This document shows, piece after piece, positions 1-13,198 of a stretch of 64,000 bases of DNA. This DNA is from Acidimicrobiaceae bacterium. GTDB lineage: Bacteria; Actinomycetota; Acidimicrobiia; Acidimicrobiales; Ilumatobacteraceae. The notes under the pieces are model-generated. The model was given only the letters and a program-made list of their open reading frames with translations, was not told where the DNA came from and ran no database searches. The stretch is taken from assembly GCA_016722025.1 (NCBI GenBank), contig JADKGZ010000002.1, positions 124,001 to 188,000 on the forward strand, in the 5' to 3' direction. A program made the translations under genes and the position numbers. The first letter of the stretch is position 1. Each line of letters begins with the position of its first letter.

Positions 1-716
1 TTCAGCGGGGTGATGATGCGGCCCCGGTTGGTGTAGTCCTCCGGGTTGGCGGAGGCGACCAGCAGCACGTCGAGGGGCAGGCGGATCTTGTAGCCGCGGA
101 TCTGCACATCGCGCTCTTCCAGCACGTTGAGCAGGCCCACCTGGATGCGCTCGGCGAGGTCGGGGATCTCGTTGATCGCAAAGATGCCCCTGTTGGTGCG
201 CGGCACCAGCCCGTAGTGCAGCGTCAGCTCGTCACTGAGGTAGCGACCTTCGGCAACCTTGATGGGGTCGACCTCGCCGATCAGGTCGCTGATCGAGGTG
301 TCGGGTGTGGCCAGCTTCTCACCGAAACGATCGTCTCGATGCACCCACGACAGCGGCGTGGCATCGCCCAACTCGGCCACCAGATCGCGAGAGTGCTTGC
401 TGACCGGATGGTACGGGTCGTCGTTGATCTCGCTGCCGGCGATGATGGGCATCCACTCGTCGAGCAGCCCGGTGAGGCTGCGGATCATGCGGGTCTTCGC
501 CTGACCGCGCTCGCCCAGGAAGATGATGTCGTGCCCGGCGAGCAATGCGTTCTCGAGCTGCGGCATGACGGTGTGCTCGTACCCCAGCACCCCTTCGAAC
601 AGTGGCTGGCCGTTGGCGATGCGGGCCACCGCGTTGCGGCGGATCTCTTCCTTCACCGGCGTGGACTGCCAACCGGCGGCCTTCAGCTCACCCAACGTCG
701 TCGCTCTGTTCACCAT
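1..716 (-). CDS. MoxR/ChlI-like AAA+ ATPase (3' end beyond window)
   Basis: The first 238 residues are readable before the gene leaves the left edge of the window. It resembles the actinobacterial magnesium-chelatase subunit I-like ATPases (the Rv0958 type), which usually work with a VWA-domain partner as a metal-insertion or chaperone module. A Walker A-like loop reads GERGQAKT. Further on come the family stretches FAINEIPDL (Walker B region), LLNVLEERDVQIRG and the sensor-like ASANPEDY. ATG at 716 is the first good start. The expected VWA partner would lie to the left and cannot be seen. The family call is firm but the substrate is unknown. Confidence 0.85.
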   Translation of the reverse strand, partial: MVNRATTLGELKAAGWQSTPVKEEIRRNAVARIANGQPLFEGVLGYEHTVMPQLENALLAGHDIIFLGERGQAKTRMIRSLTGLLDEWMPIIAGSEINDDPYHPVSKHSRDLVAELGDATPLSWVHRDDRFGEKLATPDTSISDLIGEVDPIKVAEGRYLSDELTLHYGLVPRTNRGIFAINEIPDLAERIQVGLLNVLEERDVQIRGYKIRLPLDVLLVASANPEDYTNRGRIITPL

Positions 717-797
717 GCGCCGACCATACCCGCCGCTGCGATGCTCTGCGGAGACGAGCCGGACAGTCGCGGGCTGCCACCCGTTACGATCGCAGCC

Positions 798-2921
798 GTG
801 GAGCTGTCGGGAACATGGCGGGCGTGCATCGCCGACGATGACGTGCGCCGCGAGGGAGTCGGGCTGGACTACGACGACTCGTCATGGCCCACCATCGACA
901 TGCCGGGCCATTGGCGCTCACATCCCGCCTTCGCCGACAGCGACGGTCCACTGCTCTACCGCCATCGCCTGCATCTCGAGCAGCCCGCCGACGGCCGGCG
1001 CCGCTTCGTCACGCTCGACGGCGTCTTCTACCAAGCCGATGTGTGGCTGGATGGTGCCTACCTGGGCGACCCGGAGGGCTACTTCTTCCCGCACAGCTTC
1101 GACATCACCGATCTCTCCCGTCTTGCGGCCGACCACGTGCTCGCAATCGAGGTGTCGTGCGCACCACAGCGTCAACGAGCTTCGAAGCGCAACATCACCG
1201 GCGCACTGCAACACTCCGACGCCATCGACCCGGCCTGGAACCCGGGCGGTCTGTGGCGCCCGATCCGCATCGACGACACCGGCGCGGTGCGCATCGACCG
1301 GCTGCGCGTGCTGTGCCGCGACGCCAACGACGCTCGCGCTCACCTGCGACTGCACGCCCGCCTCGATGCCGATCGGCCCCGCACCGTCACTGTGCGCACA
1401 TCGGTCGACGGTGAGGTGCTCGCCGAACACGCGCAGCCCTTGGCGCGCGGCCTCAACGAGGTCGACTGGACACTCGACATCAACGATCCTTTGCTGTGGT
1501 GGCCGTGGAGCCTCGGCGCGCAACACCTCACGCACATCCACGTCGAAGTGGTCATCGATGGCGAAGGCAGCGACCAACGATCCGTGCGCACCGGTTTGCG
1601 CGAGGTGGCGCTGCAGGACTGGGTGTTCTCGGTCAACGGTGAGCGGCTGTTCGTGAAGGGCGCCAACCTCGCGCCCACGCGCGCCGCGCTCGCCGAAGCC
1701 ACGCCGGCCGAGGTACGACGCGATGTCGAGCTCGCTCGCGACGCCGGGCTCGACCTGGTGCGAGTGAACGGGCACATCGCGCGGCCCGAGCTGTACGAGG
1801 CGGCCGACGAGCTGGGCATGTTGGTGTGGCAGGACTTCCCGCTGCAGTGGGGCTACGCGCGCACCATCCGCCGAGAGGCGGTCCGGCAGGCCCGCGAGGC
1901 CGTCGACCTGCTGGGCCATCACCCCAGCATCGCCGTCTGGTGCGCACACAACGAGCCGGTGATGGCCCACGACTCCCGCGGTGCTGCACTCGGTTCATCG
2001 ATCGTGCGCAACGTACTGCAGCAACAGCGGCCCACCTGGAACCGCACGATCCTCGATCGGTGGGTGAAGCGTGCGTTCGAGACCGCCGACGAAACGCGCA
2101 CCACCATCGCGCACAGTGGCGTGGCACCGCACTTGCCCCAACTCGACGGCACCGACAGCCATCTGTTCTTCGGCTGGTACCACGGCGAAGGCGCCGACGT
2201 CGACGGGTTCGCCGCCTCGCTGCCGCGAATGGTGCGCTTCGTCAGCGAGTTCGGCGCCCAGTCGGTGCCGACCAGCGCAGACTTCATGGATCCGCAGCGG
2301 TGGCCGGCGCTCGATTGGCATCACCTGACGGAACACCACGGGTTGCAGATCGACTCGTTCGAGCAGCATGTGCCGCCGGGCGGCTACTCCACCTTCGAGT
2401 CCTGGCGCGACGCCACTCAGCGGTACCAGGCCGAGCTGCTGCGCCACCACATCGAAACCTTCCGCCGGTTGAAGTATCGACCAACCGGCGGCTTCTGCTT
2501 CTTGGGGCTCAACGATCCTTCGCCCGCCGTGTCGTGGGGTGTGCTCGACCACATGCGGCAGCCGAAGCTGGCATACCACGCCGTCACCGAAGCCTGCCTA
2601 CCCGTGATCGTGGTGGCCGACCGCCTCCGCGATTCGCTGTTTGCCGGCGAGGCGATCGCGCTCGACGTGCATGTCGTCAGCGACCTGCGCGCGCTGCTGG
2701 AGGACGTGCAGTGCACTGCCACGCTGCGCTGGCCGGGGGGTAGCCACGAATGGTCATGGACCGGCGATGTTCCACCTGACTCGTCCGTGCGCGTCGGCAC
2801 CGCGCAGTTCGTGGTGCCCGAGATGGCCGGCGAGCTGTGGTTCGATCTCACTCTGCAGCATCCCGACGCTGCAGCAACCAATCGCTACGCATCGATCGTG
2901 GCGCCGCGCCGCAACGGTTGA
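798..2921 (+). CDS. GH2 family beta-mannosidase-like glycoside hydrolase
   Basis: A 707-residue glycoside hydrolase of family 2, beta-mannosidase type. The N-terminal sugar-binding jelly roll spans about residues 1-170, an immunoglobulin-like domain follows, and the (beta/alpha)8 barrel starts near residue 280. The predicted acid/base is Glu386 in the HNEP motif and the nucleophile is Glu484 in the SEFGAQ motif. There is no signal peptide, so it probably acts in the cytoplasm on imported manno-oligosaccharides. The frame stays open far upstream, but GTG 798 is where homology-like sequence begins (VELSGTWRA) and it clears the divergent ATPase gene. Slightly short for the family. Exact sugar specificity is inferred. 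Confidence 0.85.
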   Translation: MELSGTWRACIADDDVRREGVGLDYDDSSWPTIDMPGHWRSHPAFADSDGPLLYRHRLHLEQPADGRRRFVTLDGVFYQADVWLDGAYLGDPEGYFFPHSFDITDLSRLAADHVLAIEVSCAPQRQRASKRNITGALQHSDAIDPAWNPGGLWRPIRIDDTGAVRIDRLRVLCRDANDARAHLRLHARLDADRPRTVTVRTSVDGEVLAEHAQPLARGLNEVDWTLDINDPLLWWPWSLGAQHLTHIHVEVVIDGEGSDQRSVRTGLREVALQDWVFSVNGERLFVKGANLAPTRAALAEATPAEVRRDVELARDAGLDLVRVNGHIARPELYEAADELGMLVWQDFPLQWGYARTIRREAVRQAREAVDLLGHHPSIAVWCAHNEPVMAHDSRGAALGSSIVRNVLQQQRPTWNRTILDRWVKRAFETADETRTTIAHSGVAPHLPQLDGTDSHLFFGWYHGEGADVDGFAASLPRMVRFVSEFGAQSVPTSADFMDPQRWPALDWHHLTEHHGLQIDSFEQHVPPGGYSTFESWRDATQRYQAELLRHHIETFRRLKYRPTGGFCFLGLNDPSPAVSWGVLDHMRQPKLAYHAVTEACLPVIVVADRLRDSLFAGEAIALDVHVVSDLRALLEDVQCTATLRWPGGSHEWSWTGDVPPDSSVRVGTAQFVVPEMAGELWFDLTLQHPDAAATNRYASIVAPRRNG

Positions 2922-2945
2922 TCGGCGAAGAGCGGGGGTCGCGGG

Positions 2946-3719
2946 CTAGATCTGGCTGATCAGCTTGCGGTTCTTCACCTTGGCCCGGCGGAAGTCCTTG
3001 TGCATCAAGGCGATGAAGTCGAGGCTGATGCTCTTCGGGCAGGCTGCCTCGCACTCGCCGTGGTTGGTGCACGAACCGAAGTACTCGTCCATCGTCTCCA
3101 CCATCGCCTCGACGCGGCTCCAGCGTTCGGCCTGGCCCTGCGGCAGCAGGTTGAGGTGGCTCACCTTTGCGGCCCGTGAACAGGTTGGCCGCGCCGTTGG
3201 GGCACGCGGCCACGCAGGCACCGCACCCGATGCACTCGGCCGCATCCATCGCCGCATCGGCGACCGGCTTGGGGATGGGGATGATGTTGGCATCGGGCGC
3301 GCCACCGGTGGCGGCAGTGATGAAGCCACCGGCCTCGACGATGCGATCGAGCGGTGCTCGATCGACCATCAGGTCCTTGAGGATGGGGAAGGCCGTGGCG
3401 CGCCAGGGCTCGATGACGATGGTGTCGTTGCTCTTGAACTTGCGCATGTGCAACTGACAGGTGGCGGTGCCCCGCTGGGGCCCGTGCGCCTGGCCGTCGA
3501 TCATCAACGAGCACGTACCGCAGATGCCTTCACGGCAGTCGTGGTCGAACGAGATGGCTTCCAGCCCCTCACCGATGAGCTTCTCGTTGAGCACGTCGAG
3601 CATCTCCAGGAACGAGGCCTCGTCACTGATGCTGTCGATGCGGTAGCTCTCGAAGTGCCCGGCGTCGGCCTGGCCGTTCTGCCGCCAGATCTTGAGGGTG
3701 AGGTTTTCCAGATGGTGAC

Positions 3720-3723
<4 letters not shown>
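2946..3723 (-). CDS. sdhB: Succinate dehydrogenase iron-sulfur subunit (frameshifted in this sequence)
   Basis: Electron-transfer subunit of succinate dehydrogenase, carrying electrons from SdhA flavin to the membrane anchor. The [2Fe-2S] motif CREGICGTC, the [4Fe-4S] motif CIGCGACVAACP and the last cluster motif CTNHGECEAACP are all present. The reading frame breaks at about 3170-3174: an extra C in GGGCCGC shifts the frame after ANLFTG, and the true C terminus (AKVSHLNLLPQ to KNRKLISQI) continues in the next frame. Corrected length is 258 residues. GTG 3723 overlaps the sdhA stop as GTGA, so the two are translationally coupled. The break is probably a sequence error, since both halves are well conserved. 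Confidence 0.93.
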
Positions 3724-5644
<1,921 letters not shown>

Positions 5645-5649
5645 GTCGG

Positions 5650-6423
5650 TCACTTCCCCACGATTCCGGCGAGCACGGCGATCGGGAACGAGACGTTGCC
5701 GACCACGACGAGGGTGGACACCGCGATCGCGATGTTCTTGCGCCACTTCTTGAACTTCGGGTTGTTCCAGCCCATCGACTGGAAGAGGCTCCACACACCG
5801 TGGAACAGGTGTGTGCCCAGCGCGATGTTGGCAACGATGTAGAGCACGGCAACCGGCACTCGCTCGAAGCTGCGCACGACGTTGCCGTAGGCATCGCCAC
5901 GAACGAACTCGCCGTCGGCAGCGTCGACGCCGACGTTGTTGGCGAACCCCCAGGTGAGATCGGCCAGGTGCCAGAACACGAACAGGAACACGATGATGCC
6001 GGTCCAGCGCATGGTGCGGCTGGCGAAGGTGGCCACCTGGTAGTCGCGAGGGCTCTGGTACTTCACCGAGCGCGCCTTGCGATTCAGCCGAGTGAGGCTC
6101 ATGGCTGCGTGGATGTGCACGCCAACCGCCGCCAACAGCCCGAAACGCAACAGCCACAGCACGACGGTGCGCGGCAAGATGGGCACCAGCAGCTCGCGCA
6201 AGAACTCGGCGTAGTGGTTGAAGTCCTCGGCGCCGAGGTACATCTTGAGGTTGCCCACCATGTGCACCAGCACGAAGCCGACCAGCATGATGCCGCTGAT
6301 CGCCATGGCGTACTTCTTTCCGACCGCTGTGCCATACAGATCGAGCAGGAAGAACTTGCGGCGCTTCTTCGTGGTCACCGCGGTGCCGGTGACCGGCCCA
6401 CGTGACTGGATTGCCTGTGCCAT
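5650..6423 (-). CDS. sdhC: Succinate dehydrogenase cytochrome b558 membrane anchor
   Basis: A 257-residue membrane anchor that binds haem b and reduces quinone. Five hydrophobic segments can be seen (around residues 38-58, 85-105, 137-157, 187-207 and 232-252), with histidines inside or beside several helices (HMVGN, HIHAAM, FWHLADL, THLFHGVW) as expected for a dihaem type-B anchor. It is the first gene of sdhCAB. ATG 6423 was chosen over an upstream extension because the MAQAIQSRG to FFLLDLYGT sequence matches the usual family N terminus. The 212 bases between it and the divergent pyrophosphatase gene must hold both promoters; I could not pick out clear -35/-10 boxes. Confidence 0.92.
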   Translation of the reverse strand: MAQAIQSRGPVTGTAVTTKKRRKFFLLDLYGTAVGKKYAMAISGIMLVGFVLVHMVGNLKMYLGAEDFNHYAEFLRELLVPILPRTVVLWLLRFGLLAAVGVHIHAAMSLTRLNRKARSVKYQSPRDYQVATFASRTMRWTGIIVFLFVFWHLADLTWGFANNVGVDAADGEFVRGDAYGNVVRSFERVPVAVLYIVANIALGTHLFHGVWSLFQSMGWNNPKFKKWRKNIAIAVSTLVVVGNVSFPIAVLAGIVGK

Positions 6424-6635
6424 CGCGTGACGGCCTTTCCGAGTGAACAGAGCGAACAGGGATGTCGTGTCGAACGGTAGCCCTCCCACACCCTCGCCGC
6501 GAAGTTCGGCCACTGCCTCGCACGTGACCGGCGACACCCAAAGTTCGCCGGATCGGCCGGAAGTCAATACACTCACCACGTTTGCCCAACCAGCGCGGCT
6601 TTGTCGCCGCGCCCGAGATACCCCGGAGATCACCG

Positions 6636-8967
<2,332 letters not shown>

Positions 8968-8991
8968 CTCGGCCACCAGCGCTCAGCAGTG

Positions 8992-9026
8992 GCGAAAGGC
9001 CCGGGCCACGTGCCCGGGCCTTTCGC
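8992..9026. terminator. Perfect 15-bp hairpin after hppA
   Basis: Arms GCGAAAGGCCCGGGC (8992-9006) and its exact complement (9012-9026) flank the five-base loop CACGT. It sits 25 bases after the pyrophosphatase stop and before the DedA gene. The AAAG/CTTT ends give it weak A/T tails in both directions. A likely intrinsic terminator, though no long U tract follows. Confidence 0.7.
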
Positions 9027-9051
9027 ATTCCGAGCGCTAACGTGACCACTC

Positions 9052-9699
9052 GTGCTCGGGCTCCTGGACTTCGCAAACAAGTGGGTGGAGAAGGGCGGCC
9101 TCCTCGTGCTGGCCGCCATCGTCTTCGCCGAATCGGGTCTGCTGGTGGGCTTCTTCCTGCCGGGCGACTCGCTGCTGTTCTTCGCCGGCTTCCTGTCCAG
9201 CGACGCTGGTGGCAACCTGCTGCCCGCGTTGCCGTGGGTCGCGCTCACCTGCGCGCTCGCCGCCATCCTCGGCGATCAGGTCGGGTACATGATCGGCAAG
9301 AAGTTCGGCCCCACCGTCTTCGATCGCCCGAAGAGCCGCTTCTTCAACCCCGAGTACGTGGTGAAGGCGGAGGCGTTCTTCGCCAAGCACGGGTCGAAGA
9401 CCATCGTGCTCGCTCGCTTCGTACCCATCGTGCGCACCTTCGTGCCCACCGTGGCCGGCGCCGGCAACATGCACTACCGCACCTTTCTCACGTACAACAT
9501 CGTCGGCGGCGTGTTGTGGGGCGCCGGCATCACCACGCTGGGCTTCTTCCTCGGTGAGATCGACGCGGTCAAGAACAACATCGAGATCGCCGCCATCGTC
9601 ATCGTGGGCGTGTCGGTGCTGCCCATCGCAGTGGAACTGCTGCGGCATCGCAAGGCCGCCAAAGCCGCCATTGCGGCAGCCACTCACTCAGTCGACTGA
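9052..9699 (+). CDS. DedA family membrane protein
   Basis: A 215-residue DedA/SNARE-associated family protein. Members are undecaprenyl-phosphate or phospholipid translocases of the cytoplasmic membrane. The family signature FxPGDSLLFFAG appears at residues 34-45 (FFLPGDSLLFFAG), and the ARFVPIVRTFVPTVAG motif appears near residue 122; the acidic and arginine residues in these motifs are those needed in characterised relatives. At least four hydrophobic segments are present. GTG 9052 is the start; the upstream hairpin separates it from hppA. Its end overlaps the convergent DUF3097 gene by 12 bases. Substrate unknown. Confidence 0.9.
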   Translation: MLGLLDFANKWVEKGGLLVLAAIVFAESGLLVGFFLPGDSLLFFAGFLSSDAGGNLLPALPWVALTCALAAILGDQVGYMIGKKFGPTVFDRPKSRFFNPEYVVKAEAFFAKHGSKTIVLARFVPIVRTFVPTVAGAGNMHYRTFLTYNIVGGVLWGAGITTLGFFLGEIDAVKNNIEIAAIVIVGVSVLPIAVELLRHRKAAKAAIAAATHSVD

Positions 9700-10504
9700 G
9701 GGCGAGCCGACGAAGTCGATCAGCTGCTCGACCGCACCCACCAGTTCCGGGCGCAGGTCGGCATACGTGTGCACCTTGTTGCGCAACATCGGCCAGAAAC
9801 CGCGCACGTCGGTGCCCAGCGCCGCACACATGCCTTCCTTCCACGGCTGGCCACGTGGCACATCCGGCCACTCCTGGAGGCCCATCACGCGGCCACACCC
9901 CGGCCCACACATCCACGAAGGGGTGACCGGTGACCAGTACATCGGGGCCGGCAACCTGCTTCGCGAGGCGCGCTTCCTTGCTGCCCGCGACCAGGTGATC
10001 GACGAGGATTCCCAGGCGCCGCGTGCTGCTCGGCTGGAAGCTGCGCACCATCGCGACCACGTCGTCGAGACCGTGCATCGGTTCCACCACGATGCCCATC
10101 TCGCGCAGGTCGTCGCCCCACACGTGCTCGACGAGCTCGGCGTCGTGCTTGCCCTCGACCCAGATCCTGCTGGCAGCCGCACGGCGAGCACGTTGCGGCG
10201 AGGGTGCTGCGATCGAACCGCTGGCGGTGACCCTCGGACCGGCATCTGCGACGCGCGCCGGCGGGCGAACGAGCGTGACCGGCTTGCCGTCGATGAGAAA
10301 GCCACCGGGCTTGTAGACGAACTCGCGGTCGCGGCCGTTGCGATCGCGCAGGGTGACCGCACGAGCATCGGTCTTGACGACGTCGCCACAGAAGCCACTC
10401 GAGCGATCCTCCACGAGCAGGCCCGGCGTCGCCGGTACCGCGCGGTATTGCGGTTGCCGTCGTTGCTTGTCGAAGTCGTCGAGGATGTCGCCGCCGAAGG
10501 TCAT
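9688..10504 (-). CDS. DUF3097 family protein (frameshifted in this sequence)
   Basis: An actinobacterial DUF3097 protein of unknown biochemical role, corrected length 271 residues. Recognisable stretches are the N-terminal GGDILDDFDKQRR, RIWVEGKHDAELVEHVWG in the middle and PRGQPWKEGMCAALG near the C terminus. The WVEGKHDAELVEKVWG-type motif looks like a Toprim-like acidic pocket, but this is only inference. An extra C in the run 9898-9901 breaks the frame just after VDVWAG, and the rest (RVMGLQEWPDVPRG onward) is in the neighbouring frame. Divergent from the next gene, with 48 bases between start codons. Confidence 0.85.
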
Positions 10505-10552
10505 GGTGCATCCACGGTACGCGCCGGGGTGGCCGCACTACCGTCATTGGCG

Positions 10553-11231
10553 ATGACTGATCAGACTGTGCCAGACGAGCTGCTCGGCTGCTGGCAGCGT
10601 CGCTGGATCGAGTTCGCCGACGGCAACCGCGACGACACCAGCTTCGTGGTGTGGCTGCAACTGCCGTCGTTGATGGCCGACGTGCGTCTGTCCGGGCCGG
10701 CACTCGGCCTCGCCGGACGCCGCTCGATCGCAGAGCTGTCGAACGACGAGTTGCTGCTCCTGGCAGACAGTGACTCCAGCAGCGGAGCAACCACGTGCAC
10801 CCCGGTCGTCGTGGGTGCCAATGGCGTTTCGCACGCAACTGCCGAGTGGGCCGGCATCGTGAGCTTCCAGCCCATCTCGGCCTACCCCGAGCCGGGGCTG
10901 CTCGAGTGGATCGGCGACGGCACCGTGCTGGTCGAGCGAGCACCGAGCGGCGCCTACGTGGAGGAGTGGCACCTGCTACCGGGCAGCCGCGGGCCGCTCG
11001 TTCACACGGTGCTGGCCGACGGCTCCGAGTGGTACCTGCGCCGGAGATGTCGGCGTGCTGGTGCACGACCGTCGGTCAGCGTTGCCCGACGTAGCGCGCC
11101 TGGCCGACATCGACGACCGCGCCACGCTGGAGACGGCAGTCGATTGCGAGTTCTCGTTCGCGCACCGCATCGATGGGTCGTGGATGATCGCGGCCTCGAC
11201 GCTGCCCTGGAGGGTCGGCACCACCGTCTGA
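10553..11231 (+). CDS. Uncharacterised protein, frameshifted in this sequence
   Basis: I do not recognise this family. It is 225 residues long after correction, soluble, with no signal peptide and no transmembrane segment. Residues 8-50 are rich in aromatic and beta-forming residues (LLGCWQRRWIEF, SFVVWLQLPS), and later segments (GLLEWIGDGTVLVERAP, AYVEEWHLLPGS) suggest a beta-barrel, perhaps lipocalin-like; that is inference only. An extra C at 11041-11042 breaks the frame after EWYLR; the conserved-looking C terminus (GDVGVLVHDRRSALPDVARL onward) lies in the next frame and ends with WRVGTTV. Starts at ATG 10553, divergent from the DUF3097 gene. Confidence 0.6.
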
Positions 11232-11386
11232 TCCAATCGGATGCCGCTGACCACCCGCCGGGCCCACCGAGCCGCCGAGCCCCCACGTCTGGTCCTCGGC
11301 GTTCGACAGCGTGTGTCGGTTCGCGCTGACCAGGCCCTTCGGATTCCAGCCGGTGCCACGGTCGGCGGAGCGTACGATCGACGATC

Positions 11387-12117
11387 GTGGCGCAGAACAT
11401 CTACGACGACCCCGACTTCTTCGCGGGCTACTCCGCACTGCCACGCTCGGTGCAGGGGTTGGACGGCGCACCCGAATGGCCGTCGCTGCAGGCACTGCTA
11501 CCGGACCTGGCCGGTCGCGAGGTAGTCGATCTCGGCTGCGGGTTCGGCTGGTTCAGTCGCTGGGCCGCGTCGGCCGGCGCTGCCCACGTTCTTGGCATCG
11601 ACCTGTCGCTCAACATGCTCGCGCGCGCCCGGCAGGAGACCACCGACCCCAGATCACCTACCAGCAGCACGACCTCGATCACCTGGAGCTGCCGCCCGCT
11701 CGCTTCGACTTCGCGTACAGCTCACTGACAATGCACTACCTCGCGGACCTCGACCGGCTCTTTCGCACTGTGCATCGCTCGCTGAAACCGGGTGCACGGT
11801 TCGTGTTCTCCGTGGAGCACCCCATCTGCACTGCGCCATCGAACCCGCAGTTCGTCACCCTCGATTCGGGCCGAGTGGTCTGGCCCGTCGATGGCTACCT
11901 CCGTGAGGGCCGACGAACGACGAATTGGCTGGCCCCCGGGGTCGTCAAGCAGCACCGCACGATCACCAGCTACGTCTCGACGCTCCTGGGCGCCGGCTTC
12001 CGGTTGACGGCGTTGGAGGAGTGGGGCCCGAGCCCGCAGCAGATCGCAGAGGTTCCCGAGTGGCACACGGAACTGGAGCGCCCCTACTTCCTCCTCATTG
12101 CCGCGTGCCGCGAGTAA
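11387..12117 (+). CDS. Class I SAM-dependent methyltransferase (frameshifted in this sequence)
   Basis: A 243-residue class I methyltransferase after correction. The SAM-binding motif I is VVDLGCGFGWFSRWA at about residue 46, followed by the acidic motif II HVLGIDLS. The later half carries the SLTMHYLADLDRLF and LKPGARFVFSVEHP stretches of the COG2226/UbiE-like group. The frame breaks at the C run 11647-11650, where one C is missing; PQITYQQHDLDHLEL continues in the other frame. GTG 11387 was chosen because the text immediately reads MAQNIYDDPDFFAGYS, a typical family start. The methyl acceptor is unknown. Confidence 0.85.
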
Positions 12118-12130
12118 CGCAGCCCACTGG

Positions 12131-12772
12131 TCAGCCGGCGCTTGCCCAGCGACCCAGGAAACCCGAGGGACTGAGCACTTGCAGCACGCCCTGGCCGTCG
12201 TGCCGGCGATAGGGGGCCCAGAGCAGCCCCTCGCCCGCGGGCATGGCCAATGCGGTCGGACGAAAGGGCGCTCCCCACACATGGACGCGATGTGCGGGCC
12301 CCTTCAGCGACAGCATGCCTTCATCCAGTTCGACCTGCGCATCGACTTCGCCGGCCTGCTCGTACCCGTGTGCGATCTCGGCAGGATCGCCCGCCGCATA
12401 CCACTCCACGTCGAACGTGACCGGCACCGGCGTGCCATAGGGGCGACCCATCGCGTCGAGCGCATCGTCGAGCAGCACTCCGTGGGCTTCGTTGCCCAGG
12501 CTCCACTGCGTGAAGGGCACATCGCACGAATGGTCGGCCCACATCTCGGGAGGTTTGATCTCCAAGCCGTCGCGCAGACCCGTACCCTCCAGCTCCTCCA
12601 CGTACAGGTAGGGCTCGCCGCAGCGCACCAGCCCGGCCCAGTAGTCGAAGCGCCGACCGCGCAGTTCGAGGCCCACGAACAGCCCGGCGCGTGCGTCGGC
12701 AGCCCATGCCCACCACCACCACGCCTCCACCGCGACGTCGGCGTGGCGAAGTTCGTCGGCATTGGCTGGCAC
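12131..12772 (-). CDS. Uncharacterised Trp-rich protein
   Basis: I do not recognise this 213-residue soluble protein with confidence. It has a tryptophan-rich N terminus (VEAWWWWAWAAD), alternating beta-type segments (YWAGLVRCGEPYLYVEE, VPVTFDVEWYA) and an acidic middle. The pattern would fit a beta-sandwich or lipocalin-like ligand-binding fold, but that is inference. GTG 12772 was chosen because upstream codons overlap the divergent SCP2 gene, whose start is only 12 bases away; a start slightly further in is possible. Confidence 0.55.
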   Translation of the reverse strand: MPANADELRHADVAVEAWWWWAWAADARAGLFVGLELRGRRFDYWAGLVRCGEPYLYVEELEGTGLRDGLEIKPPEMWADHSCDVPFTQWSLGNEAHGVLLDDALDAMGRPYGTPVPVTFDVEWYAAGDPAEIAHGYEQAGEVDAQVELDEGMLSLKGPAHRVHVWGAPFRPTALAMPAGEGLLWAPYRRHDGQGVLQVLSPSGFLGRWASAG

Positions 12773-12784
12773 GTGCGCCAGACT

Positions 12785-13183
12785 ATGCGGGTGATCCGTT
12801 ATCTCAGCCTGGAGTGGCTCGCAGCCCTCACCAACGAAGTCGCCGACAGCACCACGATGCAGGCGCTGGCGGCCGACCACAGCATCGGCGTCACCCAAGT
12901 GGTCACCGATGGGCCGGAGGGCACGGTGGTGTACCACCTGCAGGTGGGCGGCGGGGCGGCCACGTTCGGGCCGGGAAGCGCCTTCCCCGAGGACGTGCGG
13001 ATGGAGCAGACGTGGGACACCGCGGTGGGGGTGGCCACCGGCGAGCTCAACGCCCAGGAGGCGTTCATCAAGGGGCGCATCCTGCTCACCGGCAGCCAGC
13101 AGAAGCTGATGGAGTCGCAGCCGGTGTTCGCCGCCCTCGACGCCGTGTTCACCAGCGTGCGCGAGCGCACCGAGTACCGCTGA
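12785..13183 (+). CDS. SCP2 sterol-carrier domain protein
   Basis: A 132-residue protein consisting of one SCP2-like domain, which binds sterols or other lipids in a hydrophobic tunnel. Diagnostic stretches are VVYHLQVGGGAATFGPG, the MEQTWDTAVGVATGELNAQEAFIKGRI region (residues 73-100) and LTGSQQKL near the end. Soluble and without signal peptide, so cytoplasmic. The Fpg/Nei gene begins 15 bases downstream and may be cotranscribed, without an obvious functional link. Confidence 0.85.
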   Translation: MRVIRYLSLEWLAALTNEVADSTTMQALAADHSIGVTQVVTDGPEGTVVYHLQVGGGAATFGPGSAFPEDVRMEQTWDTAVGVATGELNAQEAFIKGRILLTGSQQKLMESQPVFAALDAVFTSVRERTEYR

Positions 13184-13198
13184 GCCCGAGGCCCGGTC

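Noticed and set aside
216..797. N-terminal extension of the GH2 gene
   Set aside because: The extension overlaps the ATPase gene on the other strand, has no family similarity, and homology starts at GTG 798.
11235..11380. Minus-strand stretch reading GTGWNPKGLVSANRH and onward, with protein-like composition
   Set aside because: No start codon with a ribosome-binding site, no recognised family, and it overlaps two plus-strand genes; kept only as a possible remnant.
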